Source: Phoronis australis (Eukaryota > Phoronida > Phoronidae). Taken from it: 64,000 nucleotides of DNA. Shown here one piece after another: positions 36,190 through 46,600 of the stretch. The notes beneath the pieces were generated by a model, which saw only the letters and a list, made by a program, of their open reading frames with translations, made no database searches and was not told the DNA's origin. The position numbers were made by a program, and so were the translations under genes. The DNA is taken from the NCBI GenBank assembly GCA_002633005.1, contig NMRA01000232.1, positions 422,866-486,865 of the forward strand. The letters are read 5' to 3'. Numbering within the stretch: the stretch's first letter is position 1; every line of letters starts with the position of its first letter.

Positions 36190-39100
36190 CTGTAAAAAAC
36201 AATACTGACAGTCAGTGGAACGTTACTTAGAACTACAGACCCTGCAAGACTAGAGCAGGATAAACTGAAAACAAAAAAATAAGACAAATGGGAGGCAATT
36301 TGAAAGCATTTGGAAGAGCTTTAAAATCACATCGTATGGCAAAAATCTGACCAAATGACACTGTTTTCGAGATCTACACCAAACTCAAATGATGGAGCTT
36401 AGATTCAAGACTGCGTTGATCGGAATTTCACCATTTGGATAGATTTTAGATTATCTGTATAAAAGGACCTTTTTTACCTGTAAAGTGGTTGCGGGTACAT
36501 GAAATATCATCGCTTCATTGTAGATGGGATTCGCTTCGTTGCGTTTCACCGATGTTTTCTTTTTCTTGATCTTTTTCCCGTTTTGTATTAAATAGATACG
36601 CACGTAAGGATCTGCAAAATATCACTAATGCCACCTAACGAGCAACTTTTAAGCCGTTATAGACCTTTATTCTAGTGATGAAACAAACTTCTCATAGGTA
36701 TATTTGCTTTTCCATAACGGTACCGCGTTCTTATAATTGGTTTAATTTGAAACTGGTTGTAGTGGAAAGCTTAAAAATGTTCAGTCGACCGCGCTGCTTC
36801 AGCCGTATCGGTTGAAATTAACCTGCCCCTGGCTGTCACAAGACATCTGGTATGTGAAGTATACAACAACCAACGTGCTCTTCGCACGCTAGAAATCACC
36901 TCTGATCTGAATAAGATAAGGTGTGATTCCCATCTTATGTACATGTAAGTGAACTCGTAAATCAAACGTGCCCTGACAGAAGGTGGGTGTATAATTCATC
37001 GCTTCTTTAATGCTCAAGACGTAGTTATTCAACGTGCAGAATATTTCATATTCAACGCGTACAATTGCTTATTCGACACGTAAGTTTTAATAAGTTCTAT
37101 ATTTCGCCTGTGGTGTGTTCTCTCCGTGTTACGCACGGACTGTAAACTTGTCGTTAATTGGACACAAGTCAGTGCGCTTTCAATAACCAATTCAACGCGT
37201 TGAATAAGCGCAGTAAGGTAATCGATTAAAAACCAATTCTGCGCGTTCCATAACCAATTTTACGCACTGAATAAGCACAGAAAGATAATAAGAAGCGTTT
37301 TGCGTGTTGAACAGGTAACTTTGCGCTTTGAATATTGTGCTTGTTGAATTATCCCATTTCAAAACACAGAACGGTACTGGTTTAAGAATACTTTATCGCT
37401 TCAAATGTGCACACCCTGCAGGCAGACAGAGTCGATATTGAATGCCGCACATTGGAGTATCACTTTCCAACGTAAAGACACAATAGACCGGTTTTTACTA
37501 ACCGTTGTTGCCATCCGTACTGAAAATAAGATTCCTTGCTTTTACAATGACCACAGTGAGGCGCTCTGCAGTGGGAAGGTAGCTTATAGAGAACATAATG
37601 TCCCCAATTTTGTGACAAGGCTGAAAGACAAAAGAAAAAATAAGAGCATTTTGTTCGCGGCTATTTTCCCTTGACAATACGCAGCCTAACCCGTTACGGT
37701 AACCTTTCCAGTTCTCGAACACCAAATATTTCGAACATACCTGTTTCTTGGCTTGTTCGTAAAATACGTCATTGCATTGTGATTTTTTTTTCAAAATTGT
37801 TTGAACCAAACCAATTGATACCTGTTCCTCGATGTCCTTGAGATTCATCCAAACTTTTACTGGAGACGATATATCGATGTCACCAATGCTCAGATCTGAT
37901 TCACCTATCAACTTCGGACGTGCAAACTTGTCCACAGCGTATATTTGGAACTGTAGAACTTTGTTGTCTAATTCTTCATAACCAACGTTGAAGAAGAACC
38001 GTTCTTTATAGATAGGGTGTAGCGTGTCTTTCTGTGTCTAAACAAGGCAAGACAAGACAAGGAAAGTCAATTATTCTGCTACGTACAATATAAACATATA
38101 TACCGTGTATTATAGTCGGATGCAGTGCGATATGCAGGATAATCACTCAAAAATTAATGGTTTCAATTTTTGAGCCTCATGAATGCTTCGTGACCAAAAT
38201 ACCTAACTGTATTTCTTACAGAAATACCTCTCACTTGAGGTCTAACTCGAAAAAATATTGCGCACGGGATATTTTCGTACGTAAAAAGTAAATACCTGAG
38301 TCTGCTTTATGTTTGTCTCATCTGGTAAGAGTATCACCCAGACATAAGTGTCCAAAGTTCCTGAGTACTCATTGACTGGTAGGTCTTTGGCTTGGATCAC
38401 ACTAACTACGAGTTCACCGATTTCTCTGGAAAACATTTCATCGAGTGTAGCGCAAGGTACCGTGTAAAGGATTAAAGTTTTCTGTCATGAACAGTATTTT
38501 ATTAGCTGCAACATCACAAAGTCCTTTTGTTGTTCTTTCGAGATTGCTTTCCCAACTCATCTTTGTCATTAAGTTTATTCTTAGAGGTTTTCTGAAGGTT
38601 ACGTGTTAAATTGCCTATATTTTAACATGTGGAGTTTTTGAAAGTTATACTGAACGGGAAAATTCAAAATTATGCGAAACAAATGCAAATTTCAGGGTTG
38701 CAAAGCACTTCAAATAACAATAGGTAATTACTATTTATTACATAACGTAAGAGTGTATTTATCATAGTAAACTTTCACGTGATGGTCATTTCTATAAAAT
38801 GTTGGCGCAGCTACATGTACATAGTTCCAATCCCTACAGGTAATTGACAAATTTACAAACCTATCGTACTCCAAGCCAAATTCTATCTGACCCCACTTGG
38901 GAAGTTCTGGTTCCACGTCCATTATATCGAAGTCGGACAAAACGCTTTCACATGACATTGTTCTTGATAAACTTGCTTGTGACCCGTCGTGTTCTGAAAC
39001 TGCCCAGTTTGATTTGGTCATATATCGCTGATGCGTGCATGATCTTTTTGTCAAGAATTCAAAGAGCATGCGTTTGCTTTTGCTCAGAAAGATGTTACCT

Positions 39101-42100
39101 GTACCATGTTCGTGTAGTGGTTCATTCAGCAACACATCTCTCCATAATTTCAAAGGTCATGTATATGATAGACATGCGATTACAGAAAGTTGATAATCAC
39201 GCTCGTTAGTGTATATAATTACTCAGCACCACGTCACACTACCTACTGGACACGGATCGATGATTTGCGGCGGATCATTTTCGCCACAAAACTCGTTCTT
39301 AAAAATTAACATTTGAAAATGTTCAACCTAATTCATATTCACATCGTCCCTATATGCGGTACTGTTTCTAACTAATTCGGCCAACCAATTTCAGAGATAA
39401 GGATTAGAATGCAAGTTTCACTTTAAGTCATTCGTCAGTTCCTGTATCTGGCAATGTGATGAAAATTTGGGACTTTCGTGAATTGTAAAACGTCGTAATT
39501 GTGTATGAAATCTTATCTCCGATGACTTCGATAAGCGCGCCTGATATCGAAGCCCCAATCCGACGTCGATATAGTCCGGAGTGACGAATTCCAATGGGGT
39601 GCAGTAGAAGATAATAAGTTCGAATCGAGTTATCCCGAGATATGATATAACTCTCTTCATGTTTGAGAAAGCTAGTCCTTATGTGTGACAAATTTTGATG
39701 TCACATACCTTTTTCCAACCTGACGTCCAAACGAGGCTTTCGCCGGCAATGCAACATTTCTAAGTTTCGTCAGCCATGCTCTTTTCTGTGCACTGTCCCT
39801 CGGGAACTGATGGAACGGTACTCCAATCGAGCGCGCGCCTCGGGAAAGCGTAAAGCAGGGCACGCAACAACTCAGCATGGCCTACAAGTCAGTCTCACAT
39901 TGCTGCCGGCGACTATGTAGTCTCGAGAATGGTATATACCGAGTTTGAATGAGGCGCGCTATTGGACTCGATCTCTCGTCGGATTAAAAATTATTAACAT
40001 TGAACAGCTTATTATTTAAAATGACTTATTCCTAATAAAATGTCATAGACAAAAATTGAATTTAGAGCCCAGTGTACGGTTATCTTCATGCGAGGCCTCC
40101 TATACTCACACAGGGGGCCTAGCTTTATTGTTGCCTTCGAGCGTGGCCCCAATAATATCATGATATGCGGCTGCCTTTGGGTCTGCTCTTTTAATATAAA
40201 GAGCCCCGCCCAAAGGCAACCACTGAGCGGAACTTTTGAGTGGGGCACCTATAGGGGATCCCCGACTAGTTGGCTACCTTTGATTGGAGCATAGGGACCC
40301 CAGCCTGAAGATGACCGTCGAGCGGAATCATATATATTAAAGTAGGCGGGCCCCACTCATTGACCAGCCATTACCACAGTGAAGATCCATAAAAACTATC
40401 TCTGTTTACAAAATAAATCAGGCGATGTAATATTAATGACATAAGCATCTGGTTACAAATTCAGGAACTGACTGAACAATAGGCAGGATAAAATGGCGGT
40501 GAATTCATAGGACGTCAAATTTCAGTTTCTGGAAAGCTTGGATTTGAACAAATTAAGTTTCACAAGAATGGTTACCATTCATCTAATAAGTCAGTCCTAT
40601 TATCTATCCAAACGTCCAAAAGTCCCAATTTTACCTTTAACTGCTCTAGCTTACAGGGCCACTGGGATTTATGCTAAAAAAGATACAAATCCTACCAACA
40701 GAAGAATCTCCATAAGAGTGCGCAGGACTGCTCGCGCGGCTTGTGTCCTCATCTGGTGTAATTTCGTCAAGATGTTTCAGGGTCGTTTCGCCAGTACCAC
40801 TGCCATCACCACTTAATGTATCATAGTGTACATATTTCCCTGAACCATCTAATATCAGTTCTTGTTCTGATGGATCCTACATGGAAACAAAGGCATCCAA
40901 AGGACAGTGCTGTGACGTAGAGCTGTACAAAATTGCGGTACTTCAAATTACACAAATTTGATGCCAAAAATTAAAATTGGTTCTGATTTTTTGAAAAACG
41001 AATCGGTGGTGCAGCATTTTGTTAGCTGCTCATGTTTTAGAAAAGAAAATCTCACTGAGACGAGCAAAACGATGCGCTATTTTACTTTCTCTTTTTTCCC
41101 ACCGCTTGGTATATCATGACGTTTCAAGCCTTGATTTTCCTTACTTGTTTGCGTGTGCACAGCTTAGCAAAATTATAGCAAGACCTGGGGTCTAATATGT
41201 TTACTCAAAATCAAACCTGATTTGTTTTTTGGCATTTTCTATTAATATATTTTTGTTCGAAGTCAAGATAATTGTCTATCATTCCACTATCCAGTACATA
41301 ATCGCTTGCGTGAATAACTGTCTAATCCCATTTTGCATTTAATGACCTCAGGATGAAGGCTCGAAATGTCGAGTTTTTACTGGTCAGGAGTTTTTAGCTG
41401 GAATCGGAGATCATCAAGTGCGAACTTGAACTAGAAACTCGCATGCGTATACCATTATGTGAGCAATCAGAGAATAATAGGCACTTAATATCCCGAGTTC
41501 ATGAAAAAGTAAAATAAATAATTTCCGAGTACTATTTCGAGTACATTAATTAGACCTCGTGCCCTGATCTTAGTTGATATCCATTCTAGCGATTTCTAAG
41601 CTTAACTGCCATTATTATCCATTGTATTTTTAGTGATTAACATTAAAAAATCTTGACTGAAATTGATGCGGAGGAGCGTGTTTATAGTCAATGAGCGCAG
41701 GTCTCAAAATGAACCGTGGTATAGATCAGAACCAACTAGACTTTTTGGCCTGAAATGACAGTTCATCATTCATCAATCATTTGGCAGGCGGAGATCAGAT
41801 CAAGTTTGGTTTTAAAGCCGATGCACGTTTTATTATAGTAAGCTAGTATTTGAAAATGTAAACATGCTTGACCGCATATGTCATAGAAACCAAAAAAGAA
41901 ACAACTGAAATGCCAACTACTTATCGTTTCACCAATCATTATCTTTCATTGCCCTGAGAATTAACAATTACAATGAAAACTTATTTAATTAGCGTGTCAC
42001 CTTGTATTCATCTAGTGCCTGTTCGTGTTTGGTTAATTCGTCTTTTTCTTCACTCTTTTCCAGGCACTTGGTAACTTTCCATACCGATTTCGCATTTCCA

Positions 42101-42201
42101 GCCAACGGAGTGATCAGTTTGCAGAATAGTACAATCAGCAGTGCCACTGCTACACTGCCACCAATCATAATGGCCGCTATTTCCCAGGGAACCAGAGACA
42201 T
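36013..42201 (-). CDS. SYT12: Synaptotagmin-12-like protein, nine coding exons, 464 aa
   Basis: Exons in transcript order: 42201-42001, 40876-40696, 39098-38861, 38425-38296, 38037-37822, 37620-37503, 36611-36478, 36189-36013 (all phases agree), giving 464 residues against about 421 for human SYT12. Layout: short N-terminus, one membrane segment (residues ~5-30), Ser/Asp-rich linker, C2A (~residues 200-320), C2B (~330-450), C-terminal AWHSLRPPK. The C2B start ISYLPTAERLTVVIVKARNL nearly equals SYT12, which separates it from other synaptotagmins. Calcium ligands are mostly lost: the C2A loop-1 first Asp is Glu, loop 3 has Ala, Asp, Lys where three Asp are expected, and C2B loop 3 has Glu, Leu, Val. 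The polybasic strand (KKIKKKKT) is kept. The expected role is calcium-independent membrane/vesicle binding. Eight segments are listed; a ninth, 5' non-coding exon is inferred from an acceptor just before the ATG. Confidence 0.88.
36478..36611 (-). CDS. SYT12: SYT12 coding exon 7: C2B polybasic strand
   Basis: 134 nt, phase 1 to 0. Encodes DPYVRIYLIQNGKKIKKKKT, then SVKRNEANPIYNEAMIFHVP. It contains the polybasic patch used by C2B domains for acidic lipid binding, and the conserved NPIYNEA motif. Confidence 0.92.
36985..37355. mobile_element. ~370-bp MITE in a SYT12 intron
   Basis: The ends GGGTGTATAATTCA and TGAATTATCCC are imperfectly inverse. The interior repeats attcaacgcgt, ataaccaatt and gaataagcrcag motifs on both strands. 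Confidence 0.5.
37503..37620 (-). CDS. SYT12: SYT12 coding exon 6: start of C2B
   Basis: 118 nt, phase 0 to 1. Encodes KIGDIMFSISYLPTAERLTV and VIVKARNLIFSTDGNN. The near identity with vertebrate SYT12 over LSYLPTAERLTVVVVKAKNL makes this the diagnostic exon. Confidence 0.92.
37822..38037 (-). CDS. SYT12: SYT12 coding exon 5: rest of C2A
   Basis: 216 nt, phase 0 to 0. Encodes the HPIYKERFFFNV segment (equivalent to NPVFNEQFTFKV) and loop 3 QIYAVDKFARPKLIGE, where two of the three calcium-binding Asp are replaced (Ala, Lys). Confidence 0.88.
38296..38425 (-). CDS. SYT12: SYT12 coding exon 4: C2A strands and loop 1
   Basis: 130 nt, phase 2 to 0. Encodes EIGELVVSVIQAKDLPVNEY, then SGTLDTYVWVILLPDE. 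The conserved D-x-Y-V and LLPD motifs of C2 domains are visible, and the first calcium-binding Asp of loop 1 is replaced by Glu. Confidence 0.88.
38861..39098 (-). CDS. SYT12: SYT12 coding exon 3: linker and first strand of C2A
   Basis: 238 nt, phase 1 to 2, acceptor GGTACAG, donor GTTTGT. Contains a Ser-rich segment (ASLSRTMSCESVLSD) like the SQSADSLNS region of vertebrate SYT12, then the C2A opening strand GQIEFGLEYD. The 5' boundary is the least certain splice site of this gene. Confidence 0.75.
39709..39878 (-). CDS. THAP-type zinc-finger first exon inside a SYT12 intron
   Basis: 170 nt from an ATG to a GTATGT donor, ending in phase 2. The 56 residues start MLSCCVPCFTLSRGARSIGV and include the hallmarks of the first half of a THAP C2CH finger: paired Cys near the start, FHQFPRD, and an invariant Trp in KRAWLTKLR. 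The break after GKR is where the second half (C-x2-H) would follow in another exon. I did not find that exon, and the domain does not resemble any part of synaptotagmin. THAP domains bind DNA and occur in P-element transposases and in host proteins derived from them. This is either the first exon of a small nested gene or a transposon remnant. It does not enter the adjacent SYT12 exon in phase. Confidence 0.6.
39931..39940 (-). promoter_or_regulatory. TATA-like box upstream of the THAP exon
   Basis: Minus-strand GGTATATACC lies about 55 bp upstream of the THAP-exon ATG, a spacing compatible with a core promoter and short 5' UTR. Sequence likeness only. Confidence 0.3.
40080..40365. repeat. 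GC-rich cluster of inverted motifs with a strong hairpin
   Basis: The hairpin at 40172-40218 has arms tgcctttggg...gctcttt and aaagagc...cccaaaggca. Around it, several degenerate copies of a gttgcctttgagcggggccc-like word occur in both orientations, and gagtggggc at 40228 is inverse to gccccactc near 40352. GC is well above the surrounding intron. Probably a MITE. Confidence 0.55.
40696..40876 (-). CDS. SYT12: SYT12 coding exon 2: linker
   Basis: 181 nt, phase 0 to 1, acceptor tttccatgtag and donor GTAGGA on the minus strand. Begins DPSEQELILDGSGKYVHYD and is Ser/Thr/Asp-rich, consistent with the cytoplasmic linker before C2A. Confidence 0.75.
42001..42201 (-). CDS. SYT12: SYT12 coding exon 1: start codon and transmembrane segment
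   Basis: 67 codons, left in phase 0. It begins MSLVPWEIAAIMIGGSVAVA and continues LLIVLFCKLI, a single hydrophobic span, followed by a basic/charged stretch. The donor on the minus strand is GTGACA. A pyrimidine-rich stretch and CAG sit immediately upstream of the ATG, so the exon may be spliced to a 5' UTR exon rather than contain the transcription start. Confidence 0.8.
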
Positions 42202-43256
42202 CTGAAAAATATAAACGCTAAAGGAAAGCATGAACAAATAAGAAAACGCTATCTTGAGGCCAAAGCCCGATTCGTAGAAAACGTACCTGTCCAAAACTCG
42301 TAGTCCGTCACCAACTTCAAATGAACACATCTGACACTAGAGGCTTATGAGATGAAGCGGCAGCGGAAGCCGGACGCTCGGACGCCGGACGCCCTGGTGA
42401 CAGGCGCGCGCACTAACGCCCAGACGGAGATGACGGCAGTATGAACTCACATGTGTAAGTGTGGTCACATAAATATGGATACAAGAACTCATGTGAAACT
42501 CTCTTTGGTTGACAGTAGAGGGGTTTATACACAAACAGTGAAACCGATCTTTAGGCCAATTGTTAAAAACAAGTATCTGTAGATTGTTTTCAACTGAGCA
42601 ATGCTTGAGAAGTGATGGCATCATTTAAACATGGAGATGTATTTCATTCCGTTTTACTACCTAAACACTTAATTGAAGTCACGCACGAAATTAAGTCTCA
42701 CAAATTTGTCTCGAAGTGACTTTGCTGAGTGAGTGTCGTAAGGTCTACGGATTGTTGCAACGACGGGATTTGCCCAGTTTTGACGTAATGTATTAGTACA
42801 GTACTTACATTAATGTGTCAGTCAACAGTTTTGATGTTTTGGGGCTTGAAAAACCGGGTATCGAGAGCTCCAACACTCTGTTGTTCCACGGGGCGTGCAA
42901 AATCTGAAAATATGATCAGTGTTCTGAGCCAAAGACTTCAAAAACTTTGTGCAAAGACAATTGAAACAGATTCCAAAGTCAATTTTTCGACTTTTACAGC
43001 TCCCAGCGCTGCTGCAGCCGGCTACGTAAAAACGAACAAAAATACCTACAATCCATCAGTTTTTATCCTAAAGCTACCATTCGCATGCATGTACTGTGAC
43101 CTGAAAGAAAGTATACAGTCGGAATGTCAAAATCCTTCAGATAATAGAAATTGAGTCGGTGCTGCTGGACCATCCGGATTTTTCACAAATTAAAGTGTCT
43201 GAAGGGTACCTCATGATAAGATTCAACTTCCCCTTTAGATGGCGCTACCAGATTTG
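42202..43256. other. Region upstream of SYT12
   Basis: Probably contains the SYT12 5' UTR exon(s) and promoter, which I cannot place. A GC-rich stretch with repeated ggacgc words lies at 42360-42430. Confidence 0.3.
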
Positions 43257-43681
43257 ATGGTATGAAGGAAAAAGATAAACTAAGACCGCAATTTCAAGAG
43301 ACAAAGACTGAGAATGTCAAACTCAGGGATTGCATTAAGCTGCTAGAGAAAAAGGTGGACGACCTCGAAAATAGGTCCAGAAGGGACAATATTACTATAC
43401 AGGTGTACATGGTATGAAGGAGGAGGTAAACGAGTCATGGGACAAAACTGATGAATTGGTTCAACAAGTGGCTGATGATTTAACAATAGGCGAGTTGTCT
43501 ATCGACCGTGCACACTGTCTGGGCAGAAAACAGCAAAACAGACATCGACCGATAAACGCAAAAGTATCGGCGACAGACAAATCTGCTCTCATGAAGAAGC
43601 GACCTATCAGAAGGGGTACACGTAACTGGAGATTTCTCATGGCGAATCTGAGTGGCCGGAAATCCGTCGCCAAGCTGGCTT
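43257..43681 (+). pseudogene. LINE ORF1-like fragment (decayed)
   Basis: The first part encodes a short coiled coil ending EKKVDDLENRSRRDNITIQ. After a one-base frameshift near 43402 it continues GVHGMKEEVNESWDKTDELV, then IDRAHCLGRKQQNRHRPINA, ending at a stop at 43679-43681. The E-N-R-S-R-R-x-N, I-x-R-A-H-x-x-G-R and R-P-I motifs are those of the L1-type ORF1 RNA-binding domain family, a nucleic-acid chaperone that coats the retroelement RNA. No reverse transcriptase follows within the next kilobase, so the copy is truncated. Confidence 0.75.
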
Positions 43682-46600
43682 AAGTGGCGACAGCGTTTCC
43701 TGGTTTATTAGTTACATGTAAAAGCTATCGGATGCAGTAGCAGTCCGGGATGAGCGAAAGGTTGGGTTGTTGCTAAACCATAGTGGCGATTCTGTGTTGG
43801 AAATATTTTTCAATCTATAATTTTCTAGTTTTGCCACAACGCAAATACGGCGCAGATGGCACCGACGTAGAAAGTTAAAAACCCGAACACTTTTGAACTT
43901 GTCATGAAGAAGTTTGATGTTCATTTTAGCCAGCGAGACCCACAACTTCAGTGAACGATTCTGTCGTTCCTAAAAGGTGACTCGGATCAGTCATTCCGCC
44001 GCTGCTACAGTAAGCTAAGAAACGTGCGGTGGGACCATTTCCACCTGAATTTTTGCATCAGGCCATATGACACAAGCTAACTTTCGCCGGACAGAGATAT
44101 TCACAACAAATTTATTAAGCTCTATGACATTTGCAACACTCACAGCTGAGGCAACAGTGCATATGTGACGCTACAAGCCTTGAACTCGNAGACAATAACA
44201 GAATACACTCTGCTACCGTATTGGGCAAATGACCAAACGACAAGCTTTTGCCCCACTTCCCGTGACGTCACAGTTAAGTCTCACATAATCTCGCGTTATT
44301 GTTATAAACTCGCAAAAGGCCTATTGTTATGAGGGTGTCAGTGGAATGGTTTGTCTTTGCGTTGCCTGGTTCTTTTTTCCATTTTAGGGTGCGAGCAAAG
44401 AGGGGACGACTTTTTCGTACATGCACTGTGTAGGGTTGTTCATGTTCAACTTTCAGGGGAACTAAATGATACACAAATTTACCCAATGTTTCAAATGTTT
44501 GCTCAACTAATGTTTACACAATTGGAATCAACTGATACGGTACTAGTCAGTCCTGTTTACGTTTCATCCGTAAGTCACGTTAAGGAAACCGTGAACTTTC
44601 ACTGCCTAAAACCTTCCTTTTGTGACTTTGGTGTTGACGGTCACCACCTTCCTCTTAAAGCTGTTTGCTTTCATCGCATCACAAAATATCAAATTAGTTA
44701 TTATTTCCCAATGAAAACATCATTAATGTTCATGACTTAAATATGGATAACACGAAATAGATTGATTATTACACGAATTGTTCTAAAATTTCTTGGGTTC
44801 TACCATCATCACGAATCGAAACGTCAACTGCTACATGTATCTTGGAGGGGTTGGACAACCCTTTCAAACTTGCTTTCCAATACGCTGAATGATTTGTTTG
44901 TGGACGGTCACGTAACTAGTATACAATTTGCGTTAGGTGGTGAACACAAGAAAAAAAATTGCTGCCCAAATACTCTGATCTTAAATATTTAATTAAAACT
45001 ATCGTTCCGCTACAAAACAACGCGTGTGTTGTCATCTTTAAAACGAATAATATTACTCGAAAAATATTGTTGAAGCCCATTAAGACTGAGAAGAGCCCGA
45101 CTTCATCAGATTCTCAGTTATGTCGCAGTGAACGAGATCACTACAACATGTCCGTCCAAAAGCAGGGAGCCTCAAGCAACAAGAAGCAGTTTGAATTAGT
45201 TTGCTGTTTCCTGTGGTTTGGGTCAAAGAGTTTCGATTGCGTTGTAACCGACAATGCGCCACCACTGTCTCACTACGGTATTTGTCCAATAGCACGTTAC
45301 ACACAAAAATAATACAGAATTCATTTCCACTAAACTCTTCTTACATTGGCTGGGACACTTTTTTCACAACAAGTGGACAAAAACTTGTTGAGTCGACTGG
45401 ACCAACAGATTGAACGGATGCCCGATTACTCAATATAATTTATTTTCTTGTAACGGAGGGAACAAATATTATGGAACGCTACTAGCGTCACCTTGTGACG
45501 CATTCCGAATAATACGCTTACACGAAAGTCACGCATTTCTAAAGATATGAGTGACTTTTCACCGGTCGTCCTTCGGAGCGGCTTTTACCGGGGTTCAAGA
45601 GAGCGCGGCGCCAGACTCAGTTGCGCTGACCACATTGTCCGATGCGAGCAAGACCCAATTAAGTGTAATTACCCGACCATAAACTGTAGTAAACACCTCT
45701 GCCTGTGCATAGTGGCGAATTTTCAAAATGCATAAACCTACACTTTTCGTTAAAAACAGGTACCACAGCTGTATTCAGATGGAAAAAACAACCAAGTTTG
45801 GTTTTCGAGTTTTAAAATCGATGAACTATTAAGCTAAAACTACAAACATTGGGTACGATTGAAGATAAACAACTGTGCGTATTGATATACTCGGTGATTT
45901 ACAAACGATGATCAGAAATAACAATATCACGTGGAGATTATTCTTGCAATGTACAACTAAGCTACACTGAAACATCAATGAACAACACACAGTGACTGAA
46001 TTAGATATCAATATTTTTTTAAAACATCGCTTATGGCCCAGTGAATGCCGAACTACTTTACTCCAGGAGTAGTATACTAACCGGAAAACTGCTATTCGCG
46101 GAAATGCGCCAATTTCGATAGATAGCTTGTAGTTGTAATGGAACACCTGTGGAGAAAACTTTGTAGTCAACGAGAGAGGGCAAGCAGTGGAAGAGGTTGG
46201 TCGGTGGGCAAGAGCTGTAATTTCATTTTTATGACTGAGGAAAAGCTAGTCTTAGTTATGTAGTTACTGCAACCAAAATTGTCCAGAGGTTCCAAATCTT
46301 CAGTTTGGCTATCACCATATTTGCACATTTGTATATATTTTTATGATTTGAGTTCTAATAAAGATTGAACTTGAACTAATGGCACGTGGAGTTTTGTTTG
46401 CTGTGACATGTTTGGTGTAGCTGTAATCTGGAAAATTCAGGAATGGGTTCAGAATTAACTGACTTCTAAGTTGTTTTGATGCTTCGGTTAATCACAAAAT
46501 AAAAAGATAGCAACCCTAACCGGTAAGAAAAAAACAAGTAGACAGGCGTATTAAAATAAAGTAATGAAAATAGGTATGAAACATATTTAAAACCAACATA

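Noticed and set aside
41345-41375. Hammerhead-like motif (ggatgaaggctcgaaatgtc)
   Set aside because: The conserved CUGAUGA core is not present; it resembles short hairpin motifs common in transposon ends.
44351-44740. Plus-strand ORF of 129 codons
   Set aside because: No motif, no splice-linked neighbours and composition like the surrounding non-coding DNA.
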